The notes under the pieces are model-generated. The model did not search any database. It was not told the DNA's origin and saw nothing but the letters and a program-made list of their open reading frames with translations. This document shows positions 31,056-39,616 of a stretch of DNA of 64,000 nucleotides, piece by piece. Where the stretch lies: NCBI GenBank assembly GCA_030407315.1, contig JALQPE010000216.1, forward strand, positions 124,001 to 188,000, given 5' to 3'. A program made the translations under genes and the position numbers. The first letter of the stretch is position 1. Each line of letters opens with the position of its first letter. Source of the DNA: Asparagopsis taxiformis (lineage: Eukaryota > Rhodophyta > Florideophyceae > Bonnemaisoniales > Bonnemaisoniaceae).

Positions 31056-31103
31056 CGAAGCGGTGCGAAGCGGTGCGGTGCGGTGCGTTGCGTTGTGGTG
31101 CGT
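31056..31103. repeat. GCGGT/GCGAA pentamer minisatellite
   Basis: Second degenerate 5-bp array (GCGAA, GCGGT, GCGTT units), 250 bp beyond the first. Confidence 0.78.
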
Positions 31104-32292
31104 CTGCAACGGGGGTGCAGACTTAAATGGGCTCGCAACGGCCACAACGACGGCAGTGGCGGTGCGGTGGAGTGCGGCGGCATGCTCGGCTGGCGCGCTA
31201 TGCCCCGCTGTGCGGCGCAGCGGCGTAGAGCGGCTGGGCGCTGCGCGTTGAAATACACGATCGCATGGCGCGCATGGAACGTGCTGCACGCGTGCGTTGT
31301 AGACGTAGGTGGCACGGCAAGTGAGGCGAGTGCACCGCGCGACAGACAAATCGTCATGCTTCTGGCATTCATTTTCATTGATATCGATATTTATCATGTA
31401 ATACAACATATATGCGACGCAACGCCGCTAGTGTTGAAACGCGCGCGTTGCTTGGTAGCATGTCATGTGTCATATCGATTGGGCGCGGCGCGCTACCCAC
31501 GGACAGACAGAGGGAGGAAGAAGTGAATCGTGGGTGGCGACACGAGCTGAGGTTGGGTGTTTGACGCGGTGCAGTTTATCGGCCTTGTTCAATACTGGCT
31601 CGTTCAATGCACAACCAATTACATTGGAAGCAGAGAGGACTATATCGGTTGGCGTTTGCACACTCCCTGATTCGGCGCGACGCGACGCGGGCCATGGAAT
31701 GGTATCGAATGTGTGCTGCTGGCTGCCACTAAATCTGTGGTGGGTGCTACAGCGGCCGATTTGGTTGGATGGTGTGACCTAACACAGCGAACATGAGCTT
31801 GGAGATTAGATTCACTCGCGTTAGCTGTATTATACGCAATCTACACTACTACTACTACAGTATCGCTAACGCTGTGATAAACTTGTATGTTTGAATGGCC
31901 GTCAATTCAGCACCAACACACGGTATCTACCATGCATGACTAGAGAGGACTCGTCATGATTGGTGTCGAGCGCAGCGATTGGCTGCAAACATACAAGTCG
32001 ACTGCTATTGCACTGTTGCTGTCCCGTGGACAGCGGCTCGAGTGGCATACTACCTAGCGCGCGCATTGTTGGATGTGGACGGACTCGAGCAATGGTTTGC
32101 GCTCGTCTGTGTCGAGCCAACGCTCAGTTCGCCCTGCATGCAGTCGATACCTGTCCATTCCGTGGTTTATCGTTTCTTTCTTCTTGTGGAACCACACCGC
32201 ACACCACTCTCGAGAGACCGCACAACACTCCCAACCCAATAACAAACTACGTATTACACATGTACATTACTCGATTGTACCCATTTAATCAT

Positions 32293-33477
32293 CTACAAAC
32301 GCTGCAATTCATGCGCCCACCCATGCGCGTCCTCCAATTCACCATATTGGATGCCCCGCACCTTGTTGTAGAGACCGAGCAGCCGAGCGCCGACAACGTC
32401 CGCATTCTCTCCAATCTCAATCAAACGACTGCCCTTCACAATTCGCGTCACTGCAGTAATCACCACCGCAGTGCCACACGCCGCAATTTCCTCAAATTCC
32501 CCGACTTCATCAATGTCAATCGCTCGCTGTTCCACCACCATTCCTTCGTCTTCCGCTAGCTGCATCAATGTCTTATTCGTAATAGACCGCAGCACTGACG
32601 CAGAGTCGGGCGTCACATACTTGTTCCCGCGCAGTCCCACAAAGTTGGACGTCCCAAACTCTTCTATAGTTCGTTGGTTACCCGCGTCCAAATATAAATT
32701 GATAGGATATCCAGACCGTTTTGCTAGCGTGTTGGGCAGTAGATCCGCCGCGTAATTGCCTGCCACTTTCACGTGTCCAACACCTTTCGGCGCTGCACGA
32801 TCAAAATCTGTCATCACCAGCGCTGTCACCGGAGACAACCCGCCCTTGTAGTAGTCTCCAACCGGTACGACCAGCACGAGAAATGTAAACTCATCAGCCG
32901 GTTGCAGTCCAATCTTGGCGCCACTACCAAACAGCAATGGGCGAATGTACAGCGAGCCACCCGTACCGTATGGCGGCACAAATTCCTCATTCTCTCTCAC
33001 CGCCGTGTGCACCGCTTCCAAGAATAGTTCGGCCGGCACTTGAGGAATGAGCAGTCGATCGGCAGAAGTAGCCATTCGCTTGGCATTTTCATCTGGGCGG
33101 AAAATTCGGATTTTGTCGTCCTCGCCGCGGAATGCTTTGAGGCCTTCAAAGCAACTTTGACCATAATGCAAAGCAGTCGATGCAATGTGCATGCGAATGT
33201 ACGGCTCGTCGACCAGTGATAGCGCCGACCACTTTCCGTTTTTGTACACCGATTTCACATAGCATTTGGTTTCAATGTATTGGAAGCCAAGGTTTTCCCA
33301 ATCGAGATTGGCGCACGGTTTTCGCACCTCAGATTGAACCATCTTCACCGTAGCCACACTGCGAGCGCGACATGTTTGGGGCGTGGCAAGGGGGCAGCGC
33401 ATCGGGCTGCGAAGAAGAACATTGGAGTTGAGTGGTCGCCCATTGCGCTGCAACGGTATCGAGGACACGAAGGCCAT
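32293..33477 (-). CDS. BCAT: Branched-chain amino acid aminotransferase, plastid-targeted
   Basis: 394 aa. Residues 1-~48 form a basic, Ser/Arg-rich transit peptide. The rest is a complete class IV BCAT: ALHYGQSCFEGLKAFRG, YIRPLLFGSG, VLVVPVGDYYKGG, the PLP-lysine region GVGHVKVAGNYAADLLPN (Lys237), TIEEFGTSNFVG and CGTAVVITAV. It catalyses the last step of Leu/Ile/Val synthesis, which is plastidial in algae. It is transcribed divergently from PsbQ' across a 276-bp shared promoter region. Confidence 0.95.
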   Translation of the reverse strand: MAFVSSIPLQRNGRPLNSNVLLRSPMRCPLATPQTCRARSVATVKMVQSEVRKPCANLDWENLGFQYIETKCYVKSVYKNGKWSALSLVDEPYIRMHIASTALHYGQSCFEGLKAFRGEDDKIRIFRPDENAKRMATSADRLLIPQVPAELFLEAVHTAVRENEEFVPPYGTGGSLYIRPLLFGSGAKIGLQPADEFTFLVLVVPVGDYYKGGLSPVTALVMTDFDRAAPKGVGHVKVAGNYAADLLPNTLAKRSGYPINLYLDAGNQRTIEEFGTSNFVGLRGNKYVTPDSASVLRSITNKTLMQLAEDEGMVVEQRAIDIDEVGEFEEIAACGTAVVITAVTRIVKGSRLIEIGENADVVGARLLGLYNKVRGIQYGELEDAHGWAHELQRL

Positions 33478-33753
33478 GGTGCTCTTGACGGATATCGGCG
33501 TCGAGCTATGCGGTGCGAGCGAAGGAGAGTAATCGAATTAGTGGCACACTACTGACCGGCCGCTGGCCAGCACAATAATTTCCTGACAATTTCGACGGCT
33601 AATCGGCGTGTTATCCAATAGTCGTGGACTGAATGAATGTGCAAAGTCTCAAGCAACCAATCATATGTGAGATGAGCGCCTGATGATCTCCCGTACAAGT
33701 GCACAGAATGCAACGTTACGGGCAAGTCAATCACCATCATCCAGCTTGCAAAC

Positions 33754-34287
33754 ATGGCATTCGTTCGACCGTTGATGAGCGCACGCTCCGACAAAGCCTG
33801 CACGACGCGCGATTATTGCTGCAAAACGCGTCGAGAGACGTTATACATCATCGCAGGTACGGTTGCGGCGACTTTGCTACCACGAGGCGTTGTTGCCGAG
33901 GAAAAGCCACAGCTTCCACCGGGCGCTCTGCAGTTCACTCGTCTGCTATCAGCTCAGAAGCAATGGAATTCTCTTGACACGGTTTTGAATGGCGATGCTG
34001 AATTGCAGGATGCAGATTGGGGCAACTTGCGCGGATACCTACGCCAGGTGTACGCCGTGAGCGCCGACATGGAGTTTATGGCCAAGCCGTGGACCGGTGA
34101 GCTGCGACAGAACGCCGATGACACTATTCGTGCGTTTCGCAAACTGGTAAAGGCGATGGACAAGCCGGCGATCGACAAGGATCGCAAGCAATTTGCAGAC
34201 ATGCATGCGCAGGTTAGCGCCTATTTTGATAGCTTTTTCCGCTCGCTCAAAGAGAGCAGTTCTGGAGATGTGCCCGATGAATTGTAG
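33754..34287 (+). CDS. PSBQ': PsbQ'-type extrinsic subunit of photosystem II (red-algal 20 kDa protein)
   Basis: 177 aa. The bipartite presequence has a basic stroma-targeting part followed by a twin-arginine thylakoid signal (KTRRETLYIIAGTVAATLLPRGVVA), with cleavage likely just before EEKPQ (~residue 50). The mature ~128 residues are helical and fit the PsbQ four-helix bundle (WNSLDTVL, WGNLRGYLRQVYAVSADMEF, DDTIRAFRKLVKAMD, ADMHAQVSAYFDSFFRSL). In red algae PsbQ' sits on the lumenal side of PSII and supports binding of PsbO, PsbV and PsbU. Another PSII gene lies 130 bp away in convergent orientation. Confidence 0.85.
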   Translation: MAFVRPLMSARSDKACTTRDYCCKTRRETLYIIAGTVAATLLPRGVVAEEKPQLPPGALQFTRLLSAQKQWNSLDTVLNGDAELQDADWGNLRGYLRQVYAVSADMEFMAKPWTGELRQNADDTIRAFRKLVKAMDKPAIDKDRKQFADMHAQVSAYFDSFFRSLKESSSGDVPDEL

Positions 34288-34417
34288 GTTTAGATGACTA
34301 TTTATTCTGCAAAATGCAACTGCGATACCCTACATTGCGTAGCAAAAGCCTGTCGCGCCGATTATAGATATTGCGACATTGCAGAAAGCATGTGTAGAAT
34401 ACGACGCATACGGCTGC

Positions 34418-34824
34418 CTAATTGCGACGCTCGTCATACGCGCCGAAAAAGTCTTCCTTGTCCTGCGAGCCGTCAAACTGGAGGAAGAGCGCGAGGAATG
34501 CGCCGGGGATGAGAATAAACGGGAGGAACAGCAGCGGGTTATCGATTCCAAATCCCTCGCCAGTTCCTTCCGTTGCTAATGCCGGAGCGACCGCCGCGAG
34601 TGTTGCCGGGACAGTTGCTGCGACGCGCGCGACATTCTTTCGGAGAGACATTTGTGGTGCCGGGCGACGTGCCTATTTCGATGCGATACAAGGGCTGTGT
34701 TAGTTTGTCTGCTGATGCGTGTGCATGGTCGTGTGTGACTTGCGCTGTTTCTTACCGTTACTGAAGATACGCGGACCGATGTGCGCGGGAGCGCGGCTCC
34801 TGTGACAAAAGCGGGGGCGACCAT
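34418..34824 (-). CDS. PsbW-like single-span photosystem II subunit, two exons
   Basis: Spliced model on the minus strand: 34824..34756 then 34672..34418, giving 107 aa. The 83-nt intron starts GTAAGA, has ACTAAC at 34699-34704 and ends in AATAG. Splicing joins a plastid-type leader (MVAPAFVTGAALPRTS) to ARRPAPQ and a thylakoid signal ending APALA. The mature part is about 50 residues: an acidic, Gly-rich lumenal end (TEGTGEGFGIDN), one membrane helix (LLFLPFILIPGAFLALFL) and a polar tail (DKEDFFGAYDERRN). The TEGTG..FG..N start resembles PsbW. Other small red-lineage PSII subunits remain possible. Confidence 0.75.
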
Positions 34825-35292
34825 TGTGGATGTTTGTGGAGAAGGTGGAGTTACTGACGAGAAGCAGTTGGTGGAAGTGATGAAGAGTGAACGCTGGATG
34901 TTTTGGTTTTTTCAACCCAACGCGATCTCATCTCGCACCTCGCCCGTATCTAACATTACATATCTTTCGCGCTGCGACTTGATAGGTCTCGATTGATGCC
35001 AAGTGGCGGCTTCGGAAGAATCCGCAGCAATATGATTGGTGCCACTTGGCATGTGAGGAGAGGATGTGACGAAGGAGCATTGGCTTCATCCGCAGCCATA
35101 GACTTTGGTCGATCTGCCGTCTACGCATATCGACCACATCTCATCAAATTTCTGCGTTTGTCTAATGTTCAGATCGACCAAAATCCATTGCAATTCATTC
35201 AAATGTCGATCGATATACAAAACCAAACTATACACCTTCTCCTTCGTCACATCCATCGATATCCATAGTACGATTCGCGAAACCCAACCACA
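34825..35292. promoter_or_regulatory. Divergent promoter region between PsbW-like gene and mitochondrial carrier
   Basis: 468 bp between two divergently transcribed genes. Contains the perfect 12-bp inverted repeat described separately and several GATCGA/TCGAT-type short repeats. No coding frame of interest. Confidence 0.5.
34996..35052. repeat. Perfect 12-bp inverted repeat with 33-bp spacer
   Basis: ATGCCAAGTGGC at 34996-35007 and its exact reverse complement GCCACTTGGCAT at 35041-35052, centred in the divergent promoter region. Confidence 0.85.
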
Positions 35293-36342
35293 ATGGCCAA
35301 AGATCAGCATCGCGCATCAGCGGCGCCAGTAATCCCACTAACATTCACCGAAAAAATGACCGCCGGCGCCATAGCGCGCGGCGTGGCCCAAACAATTCTT
35401 CATCCTGTCGACGTCATCCGTACACGCGTCCAAGCCCGCGGAGTAGCCACGTCCTGGAACCCTAAAATCTTTGTCAAAGGTGTCATTCCGCAGATTTCCC
35501 TCGCAATTCCCGCCGGAGCCGTACAGTTCCTTGCCTTCGAAGCCGCCAAGGAGAGACTCGCCACCCTGCTCCCCGACGAAAAGTTCTCCCAGGCGCGCAT
35601 CCTCGTCGCAGGCGCTCTGGGTGCCCTCACAGCAGCATCCTTCCGCGTCCCGCAAGAGGTGCTCAAGCAGCGTATTCAGGCCGATATCTACCCCAACATC
35701 TACGTGGCTCTCCGCGAAACCGTCGGAACCTCCGGTCTGCCCAGTCTGTACAAGGGCTGGTTGGCCACGATCTCGCGTGACGTTCCATGGAATGCTCTCT
35801 CCTTCATGTTCCATGGCCAGGGGAAGAAGATTTTTGCATCGATTAATGGCCGTCCGCCGAAGAATGACGAGAACCTTGCCGTGGCAGGCGTTGCTGGCGC
35901 TATAGCTGCGATTATCATGACGCCGGTTGATGTCGTTAAGACAAGGATCATGACGCAGCGGGCTGGGGCAGCCCAGTATTCTGGCATTTTGAACACATTG
36001 AAGAAGATTATTGCAGAGGAAGGTGCTGGTACCTTGATGAAGGGAGTGTTGCCGCGTATTGTGTTTTTGGCCCCGCTGGCTGGTATTACCTTTTCGGTGT
36101 ATGAAGCCATTGCAAAGAATATTCGTGCACGCAAGGCCGCTCAAGCTACAGCGTATCGTCCCGTTTCCCCGGATCTTTCTGCCACCGTGGATGGTGAGAG
36201 CTCGTTGCGAAGACACACGCTTGCACTTAGATTCGCCAAGAATCCTGTGAAGCTTGCTGCGAATTCTGCACAGTTCCCCAGTACCCTTTCCGATATTAAT
36301 CTAAGTTCTGCTCCGATCTTTTTTTCACTCCCATCGTGTTGA
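35293..36342 (+). CDS. Mitochondrial carrier family protein, SAM-carrier-like
   Basis: 349 aa with three carrier repeats. The signature helices are HPVDVIRTRVQ (~37-47), VPQEVLKQRIQ (~117-127; the usual Asp replaced by Gln-Glu) and TPVDVVKTRIM (~213-223), each followed by Gly-rich amphipathic helices (GVIPQISLAIPAGAVQFLAF; GWLATISRDVPWNALSFMF; GVLPRIVFLAPLAGITFSVYE). The second-repeat sequence and length best fit the S-adenosylmethionine carrier group, found in mitochondria and plastids. The C-terminal ~55 residues are a Ser-rich extension. The substrate assignment is tentative; the carrier fold is certain. Confidence 0.88.
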   Translation: MAKDQHRASAAPVIPLTFTEKMTAGAIARGVAQTILHPVDVIRTRVQARGVATSWNPKIFVKGVIPQISLAIPAGAVQFLAFEAAKERLATLLPDEKFSQARILVAGALGALTAASFRVPQEVLKQRIQADIYPNIYVALRETVGTSGLPSLYKGWLATISRDVPWNALSFMFHGQGKKIFASINGRPPKNDENLAVAGVAGAIAAIIMTPVDVVKTRIMTQRAGAAQYSGILNTLKKIIAEEGAGTLMKGVLPRIVFLAPLAGITFSVYEAIAKNIRARKAAQATAYRPVSPDLSATVDGESSLRRHTLALRFAKNPVKLAANSAQFPSTLSDINLSSAPIFFSLPSC

Positions 36343-36860
36343 TGATGCCGGAGACATAGGTTTTGTAATGTTAGAAAATACATTGTTATTGACGTGAAAA
36401 GCGTTGACCTCAAAGCAACGGACATGTCGCTTCTCGTACAATGCGCAGCTCAACAGGCTTTAAACTGACCTGTCTTGGATACCTATGGGAATCATTTTTT
36501 GGGTTGGTTCGTTCCATGGTTAATATTAATCCCTGAAGAATCACTGCACATAAATATCTCTTCTCATGTTCAGCAGGTAAACAAAAGAACCTCAACACAA
36601 CACCAAAGAGTCGCATTATAACCAATGCTCAGCCCATACAACCTTCTCTGGACATTCATACGGCAGTCAGTCTCAAGTGAACATTTGTTTACCAGTTAAC
36701 TACAACTACAGCGGCAACGTAGACGGGAACAATTACAAATTTTGCGAAATCGACAAGTTCTGTACACAACTGTTCCGCTCATGTCGAAAACTGGATTGGG
36801 ATATGGTGGGGGCTTCAAAACACCGAAACCACGCATAATAACACGTACTCAACATGATGA
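36343..36860. other. Convergent intergenic stretch
   Basis: 518 bp between the ends of the carrier and Grx-MsrA genes. AT-rich, no gene or RNA recognised. Confidence 0.55.
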
Positions 36861-38954
36861 TTATCCGTAGCACCTGATGCGCGCAGTTGCGCCTTTGGCG
36901 GCGCTCTGACCTTTCTTCTCCAGGTACTTTTGATGATAGCTTTCGGCTGTGAAATAATTGTTAACCGGCGCTATTTCCGTCACAATGGGCTTCTTTGATT
37001 TTGCAGCTGCCTCTTCTTTCCACTTTTTGATCACTGCAAGTTGTTCCTCATCGTTGTAGTAGATTGCACTTCGATATTGAGTTCCGACATCATTACCTTG
37101 CTTATTCTTCGATGTCGGATCATGCCGAGACTCCCATAGCTCTAGGAGAGATTCGAGAGTGACAATGGCGGGATCGTACCAGATGCGTACGACCTCGGCG
37201 GAACCTGTACGGCCAGTACAGATCGCTTCATATGTCACACGAGGAATTTTGCCGTTCGAATAACCGACTTCCGTCTTTACAACACCGTGTGCTCTCTGGA
37301 AGGCGAGTTCAACTCCCCAGAAACAGCCTGCGCCAAACACAATCTCTTTGATGGCGGGCGTCTCTTCCGCATTCTGTTCGGTTTGTGGTACGTCGGCGGC
37401 GGCTTCCTTCGGCTCGTCCTCGGGGGCAGTCAACCGCCGCAGTTGGTCGGGCGCTTGTGTGAGCATTTGTTTGAGCACATTTCTGCTCGCATAGCCCTCT
37501 GTTTCATCACCACCGCCGACAGTGACACCTCCAATGAAAACGTTGGGGACGGTACTACGTCCAGTCTTACGGTAGAGATAGTCCTGGATGTCACGTCCCT
37601 GTTGGCCCATGGTGTCCAGCTCGTAGATTTTTGCCGGTGTGTAGCCGGCAACTTGTGCGCCCGCATGCTCTAGCTCCCGCTTAGCTGTATCGCAGTAGGG
37701 ACAATACGTCTTACTGAAGACAACCACTGGATATGTCTTAATGGCCTGTTCGACAAGCGCTTCCGCTGGATCGATTGGGGCGCTTATGGGCGGTATGGAG
37801 GCTGTTGCCACAATAGGCTGTGTGAGAACAGGGTCTGGGGACGATTGGGGCTGGGCTGCGGCACTTGCTTGCGTTAGAAGGGGTAGGAGCTGTTCAGTCG
37901 CTGCAAGATTGGAAATGGAATCGCTGCCTCCGATGAACTGACCATTGATGAAGATATTGGGCACGGTAGCCTGTCCAGTTTTGTTGTACAAAAATTCTTG
38001 GATTTGCTCGCCCTGTTTGCCCATAGTGTCTAGCTCAAAGACGAGTGGATCTTTATAGGCGGGGATTTGTGCGCCAGTAGCTGCAAGTTGGGCTTTTGCA
38101 GCGTGGCAATAACCGCACCAGGTCTTGCTGAAAATGACCACGGGGTTATTCGCGACAGCTTGTTCGACAAGTGTTTGAACGTGGTCTTCATGGGATGGTG
38201 CTGGAGACGGAGATTGAGAAGATTGCGGTTGAGCACGAATTTTTTGGGGGGCTGTGGTGAGCAAATCGACCAACTCTGAACGCGCGTCATAGCCGGACAG
38301 TTGGTCGTTTCCACCAATGAACTGGGCACCAATGAATATATTAGGGACAGTTCTCTGTCCCGTCTTATTGGCAAGATATGCCTGAATGGCATCGCCTTGC
38401 TCCATTTCATCAAGCTCGAAAACTTTTGCTGACTTATATTTCGGGACGAGCTTGCCTGCGCGTGCGAGGGTAGCTTTGGCAGTCATGCAGAAGGGACACC
38501 AGGACTTTGAGAAGACAACTACAGGGTAGTTTGTAATAGCGTCTTCAACGAATTGAGCAGGGTCCATGGCTGGTTGGTTCTGGGCAGCGAGTTTAGCGGG
38601 AGCGTCTTGAAGAATCTTTTTGAGCTGGTTTTGATGTGCGAGTGCGGAGACTTCGTTTCCGCCACCGATAGATTGGCCGGCGACAAAGACGTTGGGGACA
38701 GTGGAGCGGCCTGTTTTTTCGAGAAGATAGCGTTGGACAGCGGAACCTTTTGAGCCCATACGATCGAGCTCGAAGATCTGTGGTTGCGGGTAGGAGGGTA
38801 TGGAGCGGGTTGCTTTAGTGATGTGAGACTTTGCGGTCAAGCAGTAGGTGCAGTAGGTCTTGGAGAAGATTACGACAGGATGGGTGGCTAGTGCGGATTC
38901 GACTAGGTCGCGAGCTGCGGAGGATTTGGCTGACTTGGTCGATGAGTTTCCCAT
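36861..38954 (-). CDS. Four-glutaredoxin / methionine sulfoxide reductase A fusion
   Basis: 697 aa from the ATG at 38954. Four glutaredoxin domains in tandem have active sites CTYC (35-38), CPFC (153-156), CGYC (280-283) and CPYC (418-421). Each is preceded by PVV(I/V)FSK and followed by the cis-Pro motif TVPN(V/I)F and a Gly-Gly glutathione-site motif. Pro/Gln/Ser linkers separate them. The C-terminal ~160 residues (from ~537) are MsrA: GAGCFWG with catalytic Cys544, VGYSNG, DPTSKNKQGNDVGTQYRS. Grx domains can recycle oxidised MsrA with glutathione, so this looks like a self-contained methionine-S-sulfoxide repair enzyme. The N-terminus MGNSSTKS fits an N-myristoylation site. The frame continues 51 codons upstream with a hydrophobic stretch but no ATG. 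Confidence 0.93.
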   Translation of the reverse strand: MGNSSTKSAKSSAARDLVESALATHPVVIFSKTYCTYCLTAKSHITKATRSIPSYPQPQIFELDRMGSKGSAVQRYLLEKTGRSTVPNVFVAGQSIGGGNEVSALAHQNQLKKILQDAPAKLAAQNQPAMDPAQFVEDAITNYPVVVFSKSWCPFCMTAKATLARAGKLVPKYKSAKVFELDEMEQGDAIQAYLANKTGQRTVPNIFIGAQFIGGNDQLSGYDARSELVDLLTTAPQKIRAQPQSSQSPSPAPSHEDHVQTLVEQAVANNPVVIFSKTWCGYCHAAKAQLAATGAQIPAYKDPLVFELDTMGKQGEQIQEFLYNKTGQATVPNIFINGQFIGGSDSISNLAATEQLLPLLTQASAAAQPQSSPDPVLTQPIVATASIPPISAPIDPAEALVEQAIKTYPVVVFSKTYCPYCDTAKRELEHAGAQVAGYTPAKIYELDTMGQQGRDIQDYLYRKTGRSTVPNVFIGGVTVGGGDETEGYASRNVLKQMLTQAPDQLRRLTAPEDEPKEAAADVPQTEQNAEETPAIKEIVFGAGCFWGVELAFQRAHGVVKTEVGYSNGKIPRVTYEAICTGRTGSAEVVRIWYDPAIVTLESLLELWESRHDPTSKNKQGNDVGTQYRSAIYYNDEEQLAVIKKWKEEAAAKSKKPIVTEIAPVNNYFTAESYHQKYLEKKGQSAAKGATARIRCYG

Positions 38955-39616
38955 AGGATGGATGAGATGTGTGTGGTTTGAAGCGAGGAAAAGTGCGAGT
39001 AGGAGGGCGTGGACGCTTAAAAGTTTACGGAGATAGGGTATGCGTAGAAATCGCGAGGATGTCGGTGAGCAAGTTGTATTTTCGATTAATTTATAATTTA
39101 TGGACAAAGCATCGAGAGTAGAAATGCCAATCAGATGCGCTCATTGTCGCCTTGCTAGTCTATGTATTGAAGAGTCTAGAAGCGACTCATCATTTTCTTC
39201 CCGACTCACTTGTTTCCTTCTGCGTAATGACATATCTTTTTCCAAGTGACGTCAGCCGCAAAGCCGGAAACAGACCGACCCAACTCAAGTACCATCAGAT
39301 GGAAAAGCGTGTAACATTATAAATTCTCTTCCCATTTCGCAATTTCTCTAGCACTCGAGCTAACAACCAAACGCCCGATACTGTGCAACAGAGCATTGCA
39401 TTGTTCAATTCGACGATTCGCGACCCGCCAGCCGCACGATGGACATGGCGTCGCCATCACTGCGTTGTGCTGCGAAAAATACCATTGAATCGTGTCAAAT
39501 ACAATGCACGCATCGATGAAATTTTTCAGAAATCTCACCCGAGCGCACATCAATTTATCGTCATCACTCCCGTCTAACTCGCGCCAACTCGCTCGCCCGC
39601 GCGCGCAACTCGCACC
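38955..39616. promoter_or_regulatory. Divergent promoter region between Grx-MsrA and bromodomain genes
   Basis: 662 bp with starts on both sides. It includes an in-frame hydrophobic stretch (KLLSVHALLLALFLA) upstream of the Grx-MsrA ATG that could only be used via an unseen exon. No other gene. Confidence 0.5.

Larger units (their letters stand above)
30484..32292. other. Gene-poor region with repetitive GC-skewed tracts
   Basis: 1.8 kb between two convergent genes. Dominated by low-complexity GCGTG, GCGAC and GCGGT units; overlapping frames here are products of the repeats. A short ACT repeat lies near 31845. No real gene seen. Confidence 0.55.

Noticed and set aside
30588..31526. Long overlapping ORFs on both strands
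   Set aside because: Created by GC-rich pentamer repeats that lack stop codons; the products are repetitive and unlike proteins.
38955..39107. Upstream in-frame hydrophobic stretch before Grx-MsrA
   Set aside because: No ATG in frame before the preceding stop; would require an undetected exon.
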